A stretch of 64,000 bases of DNA. Source: Pseudoscleropodium purum. Its lineage: Eukaryota; Streptophyta; Bryopsida; Hypnales; Brachytheciaceae. Location: the NCBI GenBank assembly GCA_963969395.1, contig OZ017801.1, forward strand, positions 1,800,501 to 1,864,500, read 5' to 3'. Shown piece by piece: positions 39,601-51,617 of the stretch. Positions within the stretch are counted from its first letter, which is position 1. Each line of letters starts with the position of its first letter. The notes under the pieces are model-generated. The model worked only from the letters and a program-made list of their open reading frames with translations. It was not told the origin of the DNA and did not search any database. The position numbers and the translations under genes were made by a program.

Positions 39601-42600
39601 CTAGTTTGACCAAACTTATGTGTGCTATAAAATGTGTTTCTAATTCATTTTCTAGATATTTTCATGGAAAGAGATTATGTATTTTATTACAAATCATGAC
39701 TAAAGATTATCAATAAGGTCCAATTTGAAATAAATAAATAAATCTTTGTAATGCTATTCACATCTGTCAAAAAGTTGTCTTGTAGAGTTACAAATGTTAA
39801 ATTTGAAAAAAAAAATATGTGGCTCTTGAAATTATTAAATAATTTAAATGTGTTTTGAAAAATTGATGAAACAAAGAGTGTAATGAAAAAAATTGCAAGG
39901 TAATATCGTTTTTTCTTTAAATTTATTAATATGAGGTATTAAACAATGAAAGATAATTGCACCATATTCTATTAAATTTCTTATAAAAACCTAGTTCAAT
40001 ACAAAAAGAAATTAAAAGAATAACACTAATTTGAAAGACCACTATGAATAAAGTGTTACTTTTGAAAATGGCTCAATTATCTAAGCTTCATGGATTTAGA
40101 TGGCAAATTCCATCTTTAATGCCTTGGTTAAGAGGTAGACTCTGTAATAAAGAATCAACATGTTCCTTGCCCTAAGAAATTAGGTGCCCCATATAACAAC
40201 AAAGATAATTATTGCACCCACCACTATAGTTAGGGGGACTATAGTGGCAAGCACTCTACCAACACTTAGATTTGAACTCATGACCACTTCACTGATGTAC
40301 CAAAACCAAAGCAACTAAAGCTAGGTTATAGGTGCCTTGATATAAAGAAATAAATGAACCCAAAATTCATAAAATGGATGAAAAAATAAACTCATATTGA
40401 AAGAAAATTCAAATTTTGAAATACATATTGTTGAACGACTTGTCAATACTAGAGTGAACTAAATTCAAAGTATTGGAATTTGAAATTTAGAGTTTATATA
40501 TGTTTAGTTCATTTTAACAATAATGTTATAATGAGGGTATATTATTTTTTAAGCTTTAGTCTAATTTATCCAAATTTGAAATGCAAGCACTAGTAAAAAA
40601 TGATTCTAGTATTTTTCCACATGTCTTTGTACCACAAAGAAACTTCCCTATACTATCAAAGAAACTCAAAACATTTACATATGCAATAGCTTAGTAGATA
40701 ATATAAAATCATTATACCAATATTTTGTCAATGGCTATAATTTTGAAGTAGACTCTATTTTTCTTTACCTTGTATTGGAATATTTAGAATTGGAATATCT
40801 AGTACTAGTATTGGAATATCTAGTAGTGTTTTGATTGTTCATTGTTCAAACTGATAACTTGTTATGCCTATTTTATGTACTCTTGTAATGCTCTTTTAGT
40901 GAAAATATTTAAAATATTATAAAAGTTATATTTAATGTGAATAAAAACACTCTTAATATTGTTATAAGGGTTGAGTGAAAATATTTCTTGATGTACTTTC
41001 AAAGCATTGAATGCATGAGGTAAGAAGAATAACTATTGTTACCAAATTGATATTAGTTATCATTGTGATAGAACAATGTAATTTGAGTATATAAGGTAGT
41101 TCCTCATGAACCCAACTAGAGCTAAGTTTGCTAAACTTATTATTATAAATGAAAATCAAAGGGAGTGATGTGTCACTAAAATCTTGGAGGTCAATTTTTT
41201 TCATAATAATTAATTAATTTGTTCAAAATTCCGCACATGTACTTACGATAGACATACACAAAATTTTGAAAAAAGTTTTTGTAAATTTTATCTATACAAA
41301 TAAATGCAAATGTATAACACAATTCTATAATTCTTAGGTTTATAAGTCTAGGTTGTTGGGCATGTCACATTCACTACAATGACAGTGAACAAAAGTGTAC
41401 ACAACTTATATGTCATACAAAGATGTACTCTAATCTTAGAAGATTCTTCACTATGTGCTTTCACTTCTTGATTGCAATGAATAACAATTACATTGCTTTA
41501 GAAAGGCTATGGAACCTTGAAAATGTCCCCTACAAGTACATATTCATGCTTAGCACCTTTTTGTGCCACATTCAAGTTTGATGCAAGGCACTTTGAATTT
41601 AAATTTACAAGGTGAGAACTTGTGCATTCAAAGAAGATTTGGGTGACATCATCCACCTAATTGGGATCAACACACATCATATTTTCCAAAGCATTGCAAC
41701 CTCAATCTATTAATGCTATCCTCCTTTAGCACATTGGCACAACCTAAAAAGTAGAGAGGGGAAGTGTCTAAATCTCAACATCAATAAGATAGTTTTAAGA
41801 AATAGTTCCTAGTTGTTTCTTCATGTGGTATTTGCAAAACATCCCAACCCTCTCAATTAGGTTCATGAGTATCAATTAAATAGATTCTCTTCTTTGAAAA
41901 TGGTATAGTATGTTTCACGTTCTCATCAACTTCCTTTTCAATGTGGTTTGTAATCACACACTTTTGAAATGATCTTTGCTTCCATTTTTCACACAATGTC
42001 TCAACATTCCACTATAAGTGTATACAAATCAATATCATATATTGCCTTTGTGAAGATTTGGTGCCCGAATTGAGTACTTAATGATGACACTCCTTTGTAA
42101 TTTAGAGAACCCATGTGATAAAACAAGGTATTTTAGAAAGAAGCTATATCCAATTAGCATATTTGTAGAATATTCTCAAAATAAATTTATGAAATATTAT
42201 TTTTTTAAATTATAAAAAATTTAGCTAAAAATGAGTTAACAATCCTCCATCTTTTAACTCATATATATTTTTTGAATGAACACTAATGAATTCTTTATAT
42301 ATGAGCATTGTGCTACAATTTAATATAAGGATTGGAGTGTTGTTGGATGAGTTTGCTCTTTATACATGTTGTTGATGTTAATTAAAATACAACACACTAA
42401 TTGTAAGAGTAGCAGTAAAAAAACATCCTCTCCCTCAATGGAACAAAGGCTAGATACACATTCTTCCTTGATGAATGCTTTTATCTTTTGGAAGAACTCA
42501 ATTGAAAATATTTCAACTACCACCAACAATGGTCACAATTAATGACATCCATGCCTTTACACCCAACCAAATTTTTCTTCCTTGGAATAGACATTTCTCA

Positions 42601-43129
42601 TTTGCCATAATCTTTTTAGCAATGGGAGTCTTCCAATAGGACTTGTTTTGCAAGGTTTCCTTTGTAATGTGTTTGAAATATAAGGCTAAGCTAGCTATCT
42701 TGAGAGGACGTTGTGCAATAGCCTTAAATCCTCAAGACATGGGTGGTACCATTTCTCAAAACTTTTTGAACCACAACATGACAATATTAATGCTTTCAAT
42801 TCACCTAGAATACTAAAATCTAACAACAAAAAATTGGAGTATGACAAACAAAACTTCAATTCTATTGTTACAAAAATCTCTAATTTTCTTTGCTTGCCTT
42901 GACCAATAGCAATAGAAATAAGAGTAGACAATAGCAATAGAGTTCAAAAAAATTTATAGTAGTTGAGTTCTAATGCCTAATAGGAGTAGAGTTCAAAGCA
43001 ATACCAATCTCATAGCTGAGGTCATAGAGTTGAATGGGGTTTAGAGCCTTGGAATTCTAGCAAATAGACCTAGATACAAAAAAAAGCCTCATCAAGCAAG
43101 CATGCTTCAAACCCTAAATGCTTGAGCCT
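39601..43129. other. AT-rich spacer, no gene supported
   Basis: No intact ORF has a recognisable motif. The minus strand at about 42111-41390 can be read in several frames as protein-like sequence, but each frame has stops at near-random density, so no gene is called. A stretch near 40230-40330 (minus) has a weak tRNA B-box-like motif, GAGTTCAAATC. Confidence 0.45.
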
Positions 43130-43955
43130 TGTCAAGTGCATTTTGACCAAAAAAAAGAGCATGGGCTTATCCGCTTATAGTTATCCCCAATGAAGCAAAT
43201 TGGTTTTTTTCAAAATCTAACCATATAGATGTTTAAAAAGCTTGCTCATTAGTATGTTTGCTAATTTTGACTTCAAAATTGCGTAGAAATTGTGAGATTA
43301 CAACAAATAAAATGTACATTTTTTATTTTTAGTATGATGCCCTTTTTTACAATGTTTCAAAAATTTGCATATAAATATTTTGGGGGATTGAATGTGACAT
43401 GAACAACTACAAATTGTGTTAATACACTAAAATGTACTTTCACAAAACTTAATTTCACATGAAAAGCTATCAAATCCATTACACAATCTACCTTGCAATT
43501 GTTGAAATGCAAATTTTTTTATAAGTATAAATTGCAAATAACTCCAAACCAACACTTGTAGGCTTAAATTTTCAATGATGATTAAAAATCATGAAAATAT
43601 TTTACTTTTTTCATTGGGACCATTATCAAAGCAAATAGTTAAGTACAAGTTTTTGAACTCAAATCAAGTGAAATTGGCAATCTTTGCTCAAAGTTGAGAA
43701 ATGAAGTAAAATTAGCAAGCTTTCTCTTCCATGAATGAACATATATGGCTTTGGAGACCTCTCAAAAACCAAAAATTTACCTTTTTCAATGAAAAATAAA
43801 AGTTCTCAATAGTTAACCTTCAAAATTCTTCAAATTTTTTTAAATAGCCAAAGAATTTAATTGCCTACACTAAAATGAGCCTAAAATTTTAGATCAACCA
43901 TATAAAATAGCACATGTCAGTTGGATATTTAGGGATTAAGAACAACAAGGCTTTA
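43130..43955 (-). repeat. dispersed repeat, copy 2 (inverted)
   Basis: The reverse complement matches 14575-15400 in the same order of blocks, from CCCATGCTCTTTTTT at about 43155 to TTTAGGGATTAAG at about 43940. Copies differ by many substitutions and indels, so this is an old family. No protein is encoded. Confidence 0.7.
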
Positions 43956-45346
43956 ACCCTTGAGCACCCCTAATATGCTCACGAATTTCGAGCCATGCAT
44001 GACCTCTTTCTAATCAATTTGCTACTGCCTATGCTAAAATCAAATCCACATAATTTCATTGTTGAATATCAGAAAGGGATTGACCCCAAAGGCGTACTAA
44101 GATATTGGGAAGGGTTGACCATTGGAGTTAGAAGATTATAATGGTTAACCCCTTAGGGTCACCTACTTTCATTGTGTCAGGAAACTGCAAACTCAAATTG
44201 GTTTTTTAGTGGACAATGAAGGTGGCAAAGGCAAAATCCAATCGTACCGATGTCAAATACAAAAACTAAACAAGAATAGGGAAAATTTTGGCCTCGGTGG
44301 TGATAGCATTGGTACTGCATCAATATAGGGTAAGTTGCCGTTGTCTTGTATTGTAGGGTCGTACAAGTTATGCAAATGGCTCCTACAAGTGAAGGGTGAA
44401 CAATGAAAATTTGAAATTGTGTGATTCAGGAGTACATTAGATGATAAAGTGCTTGAACGAAGAATTTTGGCAAGAGGTCTTACCATTTGAAAACAACAAT
44501 GGAGGAAAAGCATGGGTGTTTATGATCTAGAATTCAACCAAAAAAACTATAAAAACATAGATATTTTAAAAAAATGAGATTTTGTTTGTTTGGAAATCCA
44601 ACTGGTCAAGTACTTTGATGACTGGTGATGTGCACGTATGAATTTTTGCAAAGGCACTTGAGTAATATAAGCTTGATTACAAGTGTACAATATGTAAAAT
44701 CTACAAACGCTCAGGTGGAGTGGGGGCAAAGCTGAAGCTTGAGCGGGTTGGGCGCCCTCATAGCCTTCTTTCTCAGCCAATTGCTAGCAAAAATCCATCG
44801 TGTAGTGTATCCAAACCTGATGGAAGCCTGATGTTCCCGCCATAGTGAAAACAAACCAAGGCTTTGGTGGAAATTCTGTGCGCAAAGACAAGAATGGAGA
44901 TTCACAGCATTATATGTTAAGTAACTACAAAATTTTATCTAATTCAAGTAGGGAAACAATGTCATGGCCAAATGTCATACTCGGACTACCTTACAAAGAA
45001 AAAATAAGCATTCTACAAAACCAACAACCTTGGTAAAAATTACAACGTTTTTAGTTCAAAATTTAAGGTGGATCTACTCTCAGTAGTTTAGACCACAATT
45101 CAAAATGGCCTCAGACGTAAACTACACAAGCGACTGCATGTACCATCTAGTTCCTAGCAAGCCATGCTAGATATGTAAGCAACTCTGGACTATATTGGCC
45201 ATCCACTGGATAGTCTATGTCAATGTTGGGATAGAACTCACACTTCAACAACAACAATGAGGACAACTACAACACTGGGGAGAGTAGAATTGCAGTTGAT
45301 TCACTCAACCTTTGAGGTTTGCCTACACATTCCAAACAACCCTAGT
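43956..45346. other. spacer, no gene seen
   Basis: Short unrelated ORFs only. A slightly GC-richer patch at about 44700-44830 has no recognisable product. The right part adjoins the 3' end of the piggyBac-like pseudogene; I could not identify its terminal repeat or TTAA target site. Confidence 0.4.
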
Positions 45347-47514
45347 TCATCTCAGTACCTTGATAGCATATCGAACTTCTATGTGGACCTTGTAGTAGCA
45401 ATCACCATCACGCATATAAGCACCATCGCACCCTAGACAATACCGATTCACAACCTTTCCACAAATTTTACACTTATATTGCCATTTCATGCCTTTCCCT
45501 ATAGGATAATGGATATCCTTGTTTTGAATGTTAAACTCTCTGCATATTCAACTTGGCTTCATTTAGTGATCACATAACCAACAAACAATACAGTAATGGT
45601 ATTGAACTCTCTCTATTGGCTTCACTAACCCTACTTGTTGGACATGTTCTCCATATAGAATGTAAGAATTTTCTATAGAAGAATCTAAGATGAAAATGAG
45701 AAGCCTATGCCACCATTTTTTGGTGTGGAACTGGACTAAATACTATACTCTATATTGATCAATAATATCAACACCTCTCATGTTTTTTTGATATTCAATG
45801 AATATCAGGTTAGTATAAAAATCCTCTTGCTTGTTACCTATCCAACGTTTACAGCTAAGCCATTGAAAGGCTATAGGATCCACTGATGTATTGATTAGAA
45901 AGACTGGTTGTGCATCTTACCAAACTATAACTGCCATTTGCTTTGAGCAATGCATCTTTGTCAGAATGGTGCCTCTTGTCAATTCATTGTCCATAGCATA
46001 CTCCAAAATAGTAAGCATGCCTACGCGACCCCGCTTCATAGTACTGGTACCCCCCAAAACTCTACTGAATAGTATATCTAGTAATTGGGGTGAAGTAAAG
46101 AAGTTATCGGTAACAATCACGTGACCTTGGTGGCTAAGGCTCTTGGTGAGCTCTAAGGCAACTCGCTCCCCTTGACGAACCTCTACTTTCTCTCCCCTAG
46201 CCCCCAAATACACTTGGAGACTCCAAATATACCTAGACTAAGAATTAGCGTGCACAACAAATTTTAATACCAAACTATATTGGCTTCTTGGGCATATATT
46301 GGAGGAAATCACAAAAGTGACCGTTGTACTTTATCATTATCTCATCTATTGTAATATGCCTTTCACAATTGTAAAGATTTTGACTAGTTTTTACAAATTC
46401 TTCTACTAGCCATTGAACCTTACCTAATTTATTGTAACCAAGGCTACCTTTTGGAATCAAGTTATCATTATTTATTAGGTCAATACACTATAGAATTGCC
46501 TCGAATCTGTCTTGAGTGAAGATTGACTTGATGATACAACAGCCAAACAAAGCTCTTTTTTCCCAATAAGACCTAATCTCAAGCAATTTTTTGAGGCCCA
46601 TATACAAAAGGATCCCAAGGAATCCTTTGAGCTCATAAGACATATGTCAACCCAATTTTTCCCCTATTCAACCCTCCCTTCATGACCTTTCTAGTTACTT
46701 ACTTGGTATGTAGATTAGTTTGATTACAAATGTCTATCAAAGTTTTATTTGGCCAAAAAGATTCGAATGGCTCATGTAGGGCCATTGGTCTTCTAAGGTT
46801 GCATGTGATTGCACCTAGAGTGGGCCTACTAAAGTTATTCCAACTCCCCTCTAGTTGAGTTGCCGTTTCTTACCAATTAGAGTCATCATATCTAAAAGCA
46901 AATGGTAGAGATTCAAGTGACACACTCTCAATCTCTGGTAAAACACTAAAATCTTCTGGAACTACCTAATCAGAGTTACTTGAATCAGAAGAGCCTACAT
47001 AGTCGCCATGTTGTGGAATCCAATCAACTTCCGTTGACTCTTCTTCCGACACCCTCTCCAAGTTGATGTCATTCAATTCAAAATATTTCGGGTAGTCACA
47101 ATGCAATGTTGGAACAAATTTCTTATCGGGAGTAAGATTAGCAATGTTGACACCTTCAAAGACTTTGTATTGTCCTAGTCCAGCATTTGCAGGTGTACTT
47201 TGTGCTAGCTGCATTAGAAAATTGTTAATGTCTTCCTCGTTAGGAGCTATTGGCATTGTTGGTTGTGGCTCTACTAACCCCTCGCCTATCAAGTAACATT
47301 CATGTGTGGCAACAAGGTGATGTCCTAAGAAGCCTTCAAAGAAAACCATGTAAATTGGCTCTCTTGTGATTTTATGAATAAACTTCCGAGTTACCTCTCC
47401 AATCACAGAAGGGTCCTCATATTGGCCTAGATTGTATTGAAAAACGTCCTCTGGTAATCTCACTTGCTGCCCAACTATGTCATTGTCTGATGAGGAGTGA
47501 TTGCTACAACTCAT
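45347..47514 (-). pseudogene. piggyBac-like transposase, broken
   Basis: Remains of a DDE_Tnp_1_7 (piggyBac) transposase, which cuts and pastes DNA at TTAA. From 47514 down to the stop at 45349-45347 the fragments follow the family order. HITIDEIMIKYNGH (about 46350) carries the first catalytic Asp, VIVTDNFFTSPQLLDILF (about 46110) the second, and RGVDIIDQY (about 45770) the third, followed by TKKWWHRLLIFILDSSIENSY. A C-terminal cysteine-rich finger starts CKICGKVVNRYCLGCDG (about 45450). The N-terminal part holds an acidic segment and a possible chromo/Tudor-like stretch (FIHKITREPIYMVFFEGFLG). Stops interrupt the frame at 46968, 46872, 46701, 46490, 46277, 46240, 45919, 45745, 45565 and 45550; frameshifts lie near 46645 and 46250. 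All three aspartates survive, but the gene cannot make a full protein. Confidence 0.8.
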
Positions 47515-49110
47515 GTACTAATCTCGTGAATCTTTTGAACCTTCAATTTTTGGTGTGAAACTACATCTATAGTGTTCTGCCTCTTTACAATCTACTGTAA
47601 CATCATCGCCTACGTCTTCCCCAATCCAATTGGCTACCTCTGGCAAAAGTCTCACTACTCCATGTAATTGAGAACCTTGTGGACTTATAGCCCACTACAA
47701 AAACTCCCTGAGCACCATCGCTTGAGAAGATTGGTTTGCATCATCTTCCAAAATATTTCAAACCACCCAACTCCCTACTTCAAGGCAAGGCCTCAAAATA
47801 CGAGGTGAACGATCAACATGCAACAAAATTGGTGGTTTTCTCCACCCCTCCAGTGTGCTCACATACTCTGGAGGTACAACTAAATCTCGCAAGTTGCTTG
47901 CGTCTTTGGATTGTCCTCGTCCCCTTCCTCAACCACCTCTTCTTCTTCCACGTCTTGGTCCTCTTCCATTACGATCCCTTTCATGACCTCTCCCACCTTG
48001 ATCATTGTTTGAGCTGCCACCTCCACCACCTCCCTTTGCCAAATTTGGCAGATCAATCTTTGCATGATCGTGTGCTTTGCCAATTTCCACATCCTTGATG
48101 ACCTGAAAATTCTTCTTAATTGGACTTGGCGGCTTTGTTGGCACCTTTTTCTTACCCCGTGTTCTCTTGCCCTATTGATATACTCTAAGGGGCTTGACAT
48201 TTTCGCCCACATGCTTGTCAGATGTGGCCACCATTGCCGCTAGTGGCATTGTCAGGGGTAGGCCCCCCCTGTCCTGTCTGATGCTTAGTGAATTTTGGCC
48301 AACAATATGTTGTTGGGATTTAGTCAAGGTTGATGGCATTTTGTTTGACATTTGACTTTCAATTGGGTCTTTGGGTTGTGTTCCAACAAGCGTTTCTTTA
48401 CAGCGGCTCGGCTAATCTCCTTCAATGACAGTTGGGATGACATTTTCTAAATCGGGCCAAATCCAATGTGAAACTTCACTCATGACTCTTGGAAAATCTA
48501 TTCTCTTGGTGAATCCTAGCACCTCTGCAATGTGCCTGTAAAACAAATACCGCCACTCTCTTGGCATGGGATTCTCGAAAAGAGGCCTATTCTTGGAAGA
48601 CAAAGGCAAATTCAATAGATGCGTTTCACTCAAACAGTTTAGAACGCTCACTCTTTTGAATTCACTCCTCTTGTCATGTACCATCCAATTGTCAAGCATG
48701 TTAGCTTCGTCCTCTAAATAGTCGGGGAACATAGTAGGAGCCATATATCGGTTTTTATAACCCTGCTTCTCCGTTGTTGAGTACATGGCAAAGCTTGGGC
48801 AACAAAATCTCTAGCGAGAGCAACAAATTCATCCAAATTTCAAACCTCACAGTACTTAGTGCTCTCCAATCCTCTCCAATTCTTATGAAGAGGGTGGCAC
48901 TCCAACTGCAATTGCCATTTCCTCCATTCATAGTAATGGTTGTCCCCGCAAAAGTAGATCGTGATTGCGCCATAACAAGACTCAGGTGACGCTTTGGAAA
49001 TTGACCTCCACTACCAAATCGAAGCGGAACTCTACGGCTCGCTGATTTTGTGATTATTCTATTGTATTGAAGTTCAGAACAAGTTGTAAAGTTAACAAAG
49101 GCATTGTTGT
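47515..49110 (-). pseudogene. probable upstream part of the piggyBac-like element, decayed
   Basis: Minus-strand ORFs continue upstream in the same direction. The tract at 48786-48412 (124 codons) has HWIWPDLENV and REWRYLFYRHIAEVLGF. It is followed, after a TAG, by a Lys/Pro segment and an Arg-Gly-rich tail at about 48040-47930 (GGGGGGSSNN, then RGGRGHERDRNGRGPRR-type sequence). Further upstream, about 48990-48790, another frame reads NHYYEWRKWQLQLECHPLHKNW. I do not recognise these as a named domain. They could be an N-terminal extension of the piggyBac-like gene or a second element next to it. Several in-frame TAG and TGA codons and at least one frameshift break the region. Confidence 0.45.
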
Positions 49111-51130
49111 GCAATGAGAACTTTGTACTCCTAAACCCAACAACCTAGTGAAGTAGGATGTACTTGTGCCTGAACAAGCAACGACCGCTTGCTTGTGCCT
49201 AAGTTGGTGCCAAAACCTAAATGCAAAGGAACAACTAGTGTTAGATCCTAAAACTCCTGGTGACGTCATGCCTTAATTGGTGTTTTGGGCTTCAAATTTC
49301 TACTTTATTGATACCTCTGCCAATGAATGATTTTGAGTTTGACAAATTGTAGCTCAGATCTTTGATCGAACACCGTCTCTGCAAAATAGACTCTAAACTC
49401 TACATATTCTCTTTTGATCATTCTGTAATCCGAATCTGCCCCTTAGTCCTAAAAGCTATTTCCAAAACAAGCAAAGCATTCTTTGCCTTCTCTGGCCCTA
49501 AGGGGTTAAAGTTGCATTGTCATTTCTAAATGAAAGAATTTTTGTATTGTTTAGCACTTTGGCATGTCACTTTTGTCGGAAGAAAAGGCCTATGATTCCC
49601 AAATTTTAATAGGTAATGGGGTAAAATTGTAGCTTCCAAAATTCAATTACACTTGACAAAGACCTTGTGGTTTGAGAAGCATTGAATTTGGTCCACTACA
49701 TACCTCAAGGTTGTTATGAATTAAAAGCAAAGTAAGGATCATTTATAAGTCAGATGAAGCCTAGTAGTATAAACGCTAAAATAAGGCCACCTCAGAATCC
49801 CTATGCGTAGAACAACAACATCCCAAGCCAACTGAAGCCACAAAGTCTCATACAACAATCTTATACCACCCATCATTAATAGTCTAAGTGAGGCTCTAAA
49901 TCGGAAATCCCTTAAAAAGCTATTTTTTTCTTGTACCCTTAATAGTGCACTGATCTTTAGGTTGTCGCATTGTGAATGTTTTTACTATGTAAAAATGTAT
50001 AATTATATGTCAAATTGAAGGATTTTTTTAGAGTATCAAGTGTCAATTGGAATAATATTTCTCTTGATACTCTATTTTTTTTTACCTCTGTTAGACATTC
50101 ATTTGATCATAGTTTTTTTATTTTCATTTAGAAAGATATTTTGAAACTTACTTTATATATTAGAAGTTATTAAAATGAAAGGTGAAGTTTGTTTTATCGT
50201 TTTTTTAATTGATTTTAATTCTACATAAGGATGTGGATAGGATTATGGACTAGAAAAGAGTTAGCCAATAGATGAAATGTGATCCATGTGACTTGTTTGA
50301 AAAAATTTACTTATTTAGGTGGAGGAATGGAAGATGAGGTAAAAGATGAGGTGGAGGAGTCTTCTTCTTTTTCCTCATAGTTTGCTTAAGAGAGTCATAA
50401 GTTTGAAAAAACATAGCATGTTGAGTTTTGTAGTTTTTGTAATTAAGTTTTGAGAGCATGTTCTTCTTCTTCTTGTGATTCCAAAACCTTATCATTTGCT
50501 TGATTTGCAATTTTTCTCGGGGGGGGCACTGGCGAAAATAGTAGGAACTACATGCGATAAAAAATAGGGTCTCATATATTCATTCTATGTAAAATTTGTA
50601 AAAAATATACATGTAAAATACATAGCTCTAAATTGTAAAACTACATTATAAGTAACATAGCATTGAACATAATATAGAAGATTTACCTTACCAGTACATA
50701 TAAAATACCATGAGAAATGGGTAGTGGCACCTTTTAGGTGTAGAATGTATGGTAGAATGCTCTAAAATGAAGTAGTGCCAATAATGGAGCTCTAGTAATC
50801 TTCACTGATAGGGACATAATAGCTTCCCCATGCAATAGTGTCATGTATTTACTGCAGACATTATAGGGTGTCACTTTAGGGCACCATTTTAGGAACACCT
50901 ATATTTCCAACTTCAAAAATTCATAACTCATTGTAGAAGAGTCCAAAAATGATGATTCCACTTGCTATATCTTTCTACTAATTTTCCTCATGCACAAAAA
51001 ATATGTCCGTGATGCTAACATCCTTGTAGATTTCGCGTGCTGAAAATTGAGCCATTATTGTACAGCTTTCCATAAAGGTATTTGAGATGATAGAAATTAA
51101 ATTTTGGAGGGAAAACAAAGTATTCATTTT
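49111..51130. other. AT-rich spacer, no gene seen
   Basis: Only short chance ORFs. A G8 tract followed by CACT lies at 50519-50526. The sequence becomes more balanced in composition from about 51130, where the leader of the next element seems to begin. Confidence 0.45.
50519..50526 (+). repeat. poly-G tract followed by CACT
   Basis: Eight G preceded by CTC and followed by CACT, the same arrangement as at 2969-2990 and, inverted, at 57592-57604. Confidence 0.8.
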
Positions 51131-51617
51131 TTAAGGGCGACAACCTGGCAGGGCAAGTTTAGCGGGTATCGAACGGCAACACGCATCCAATGTGCTTTTT
51201 TCTTTCACAACGGAACAACGAGGGTTTCGACCTAGGAGGAAAAGGCGGAAAATCGTTGTTTGAACCTCTGGTTCGGAGAGCGAGCGCGCGGTTTTGTTCA
51301 GGAGACTCGTAGACTGGATTGATGTGTGTTTGTTGAGTCGTTGGTGTGATTTACGGTGGTTTGATTAGGTTTTTCTTCTTGCGGTTTGGGGGTTCTGTGC
51401 GTTAGAGGTAAGCGGTGCAAAACTTTTGATTAGGGTTCACTTGCAATTGTTTACATTTTAGAGGTTGCGGTTACGGTGAATGTTTCCTATCTGAATGCTA
51501 TTAGGATTTGCGAAGGCTTCCAGTTAGCCTGGCCGCACAATTGCTTGGAGTTCACCACGGATGCTTGAACGTCGGGATTTGAGCATCGCATGAATTTTAA
51601 TCGGTTGTGCTTGAAAC

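Noticed and set aside
40230..40330. Possible tRNA-derived SINE or tRNA gene on the minus strand (B-box-like GAGTTCAAATC).
   Set aside because: No cloverleaf can be drawn, the A box is weak and misplaced, and no target duplication or 3' tail was seen.
41390..42111. Minus-strand protein-like tract with Gln/Arg-type stops.
   Set aside because: All three frames can be read in a similar way, each with near-random stop density, and my reading needed a frame change near 41958. Not separable from chance.
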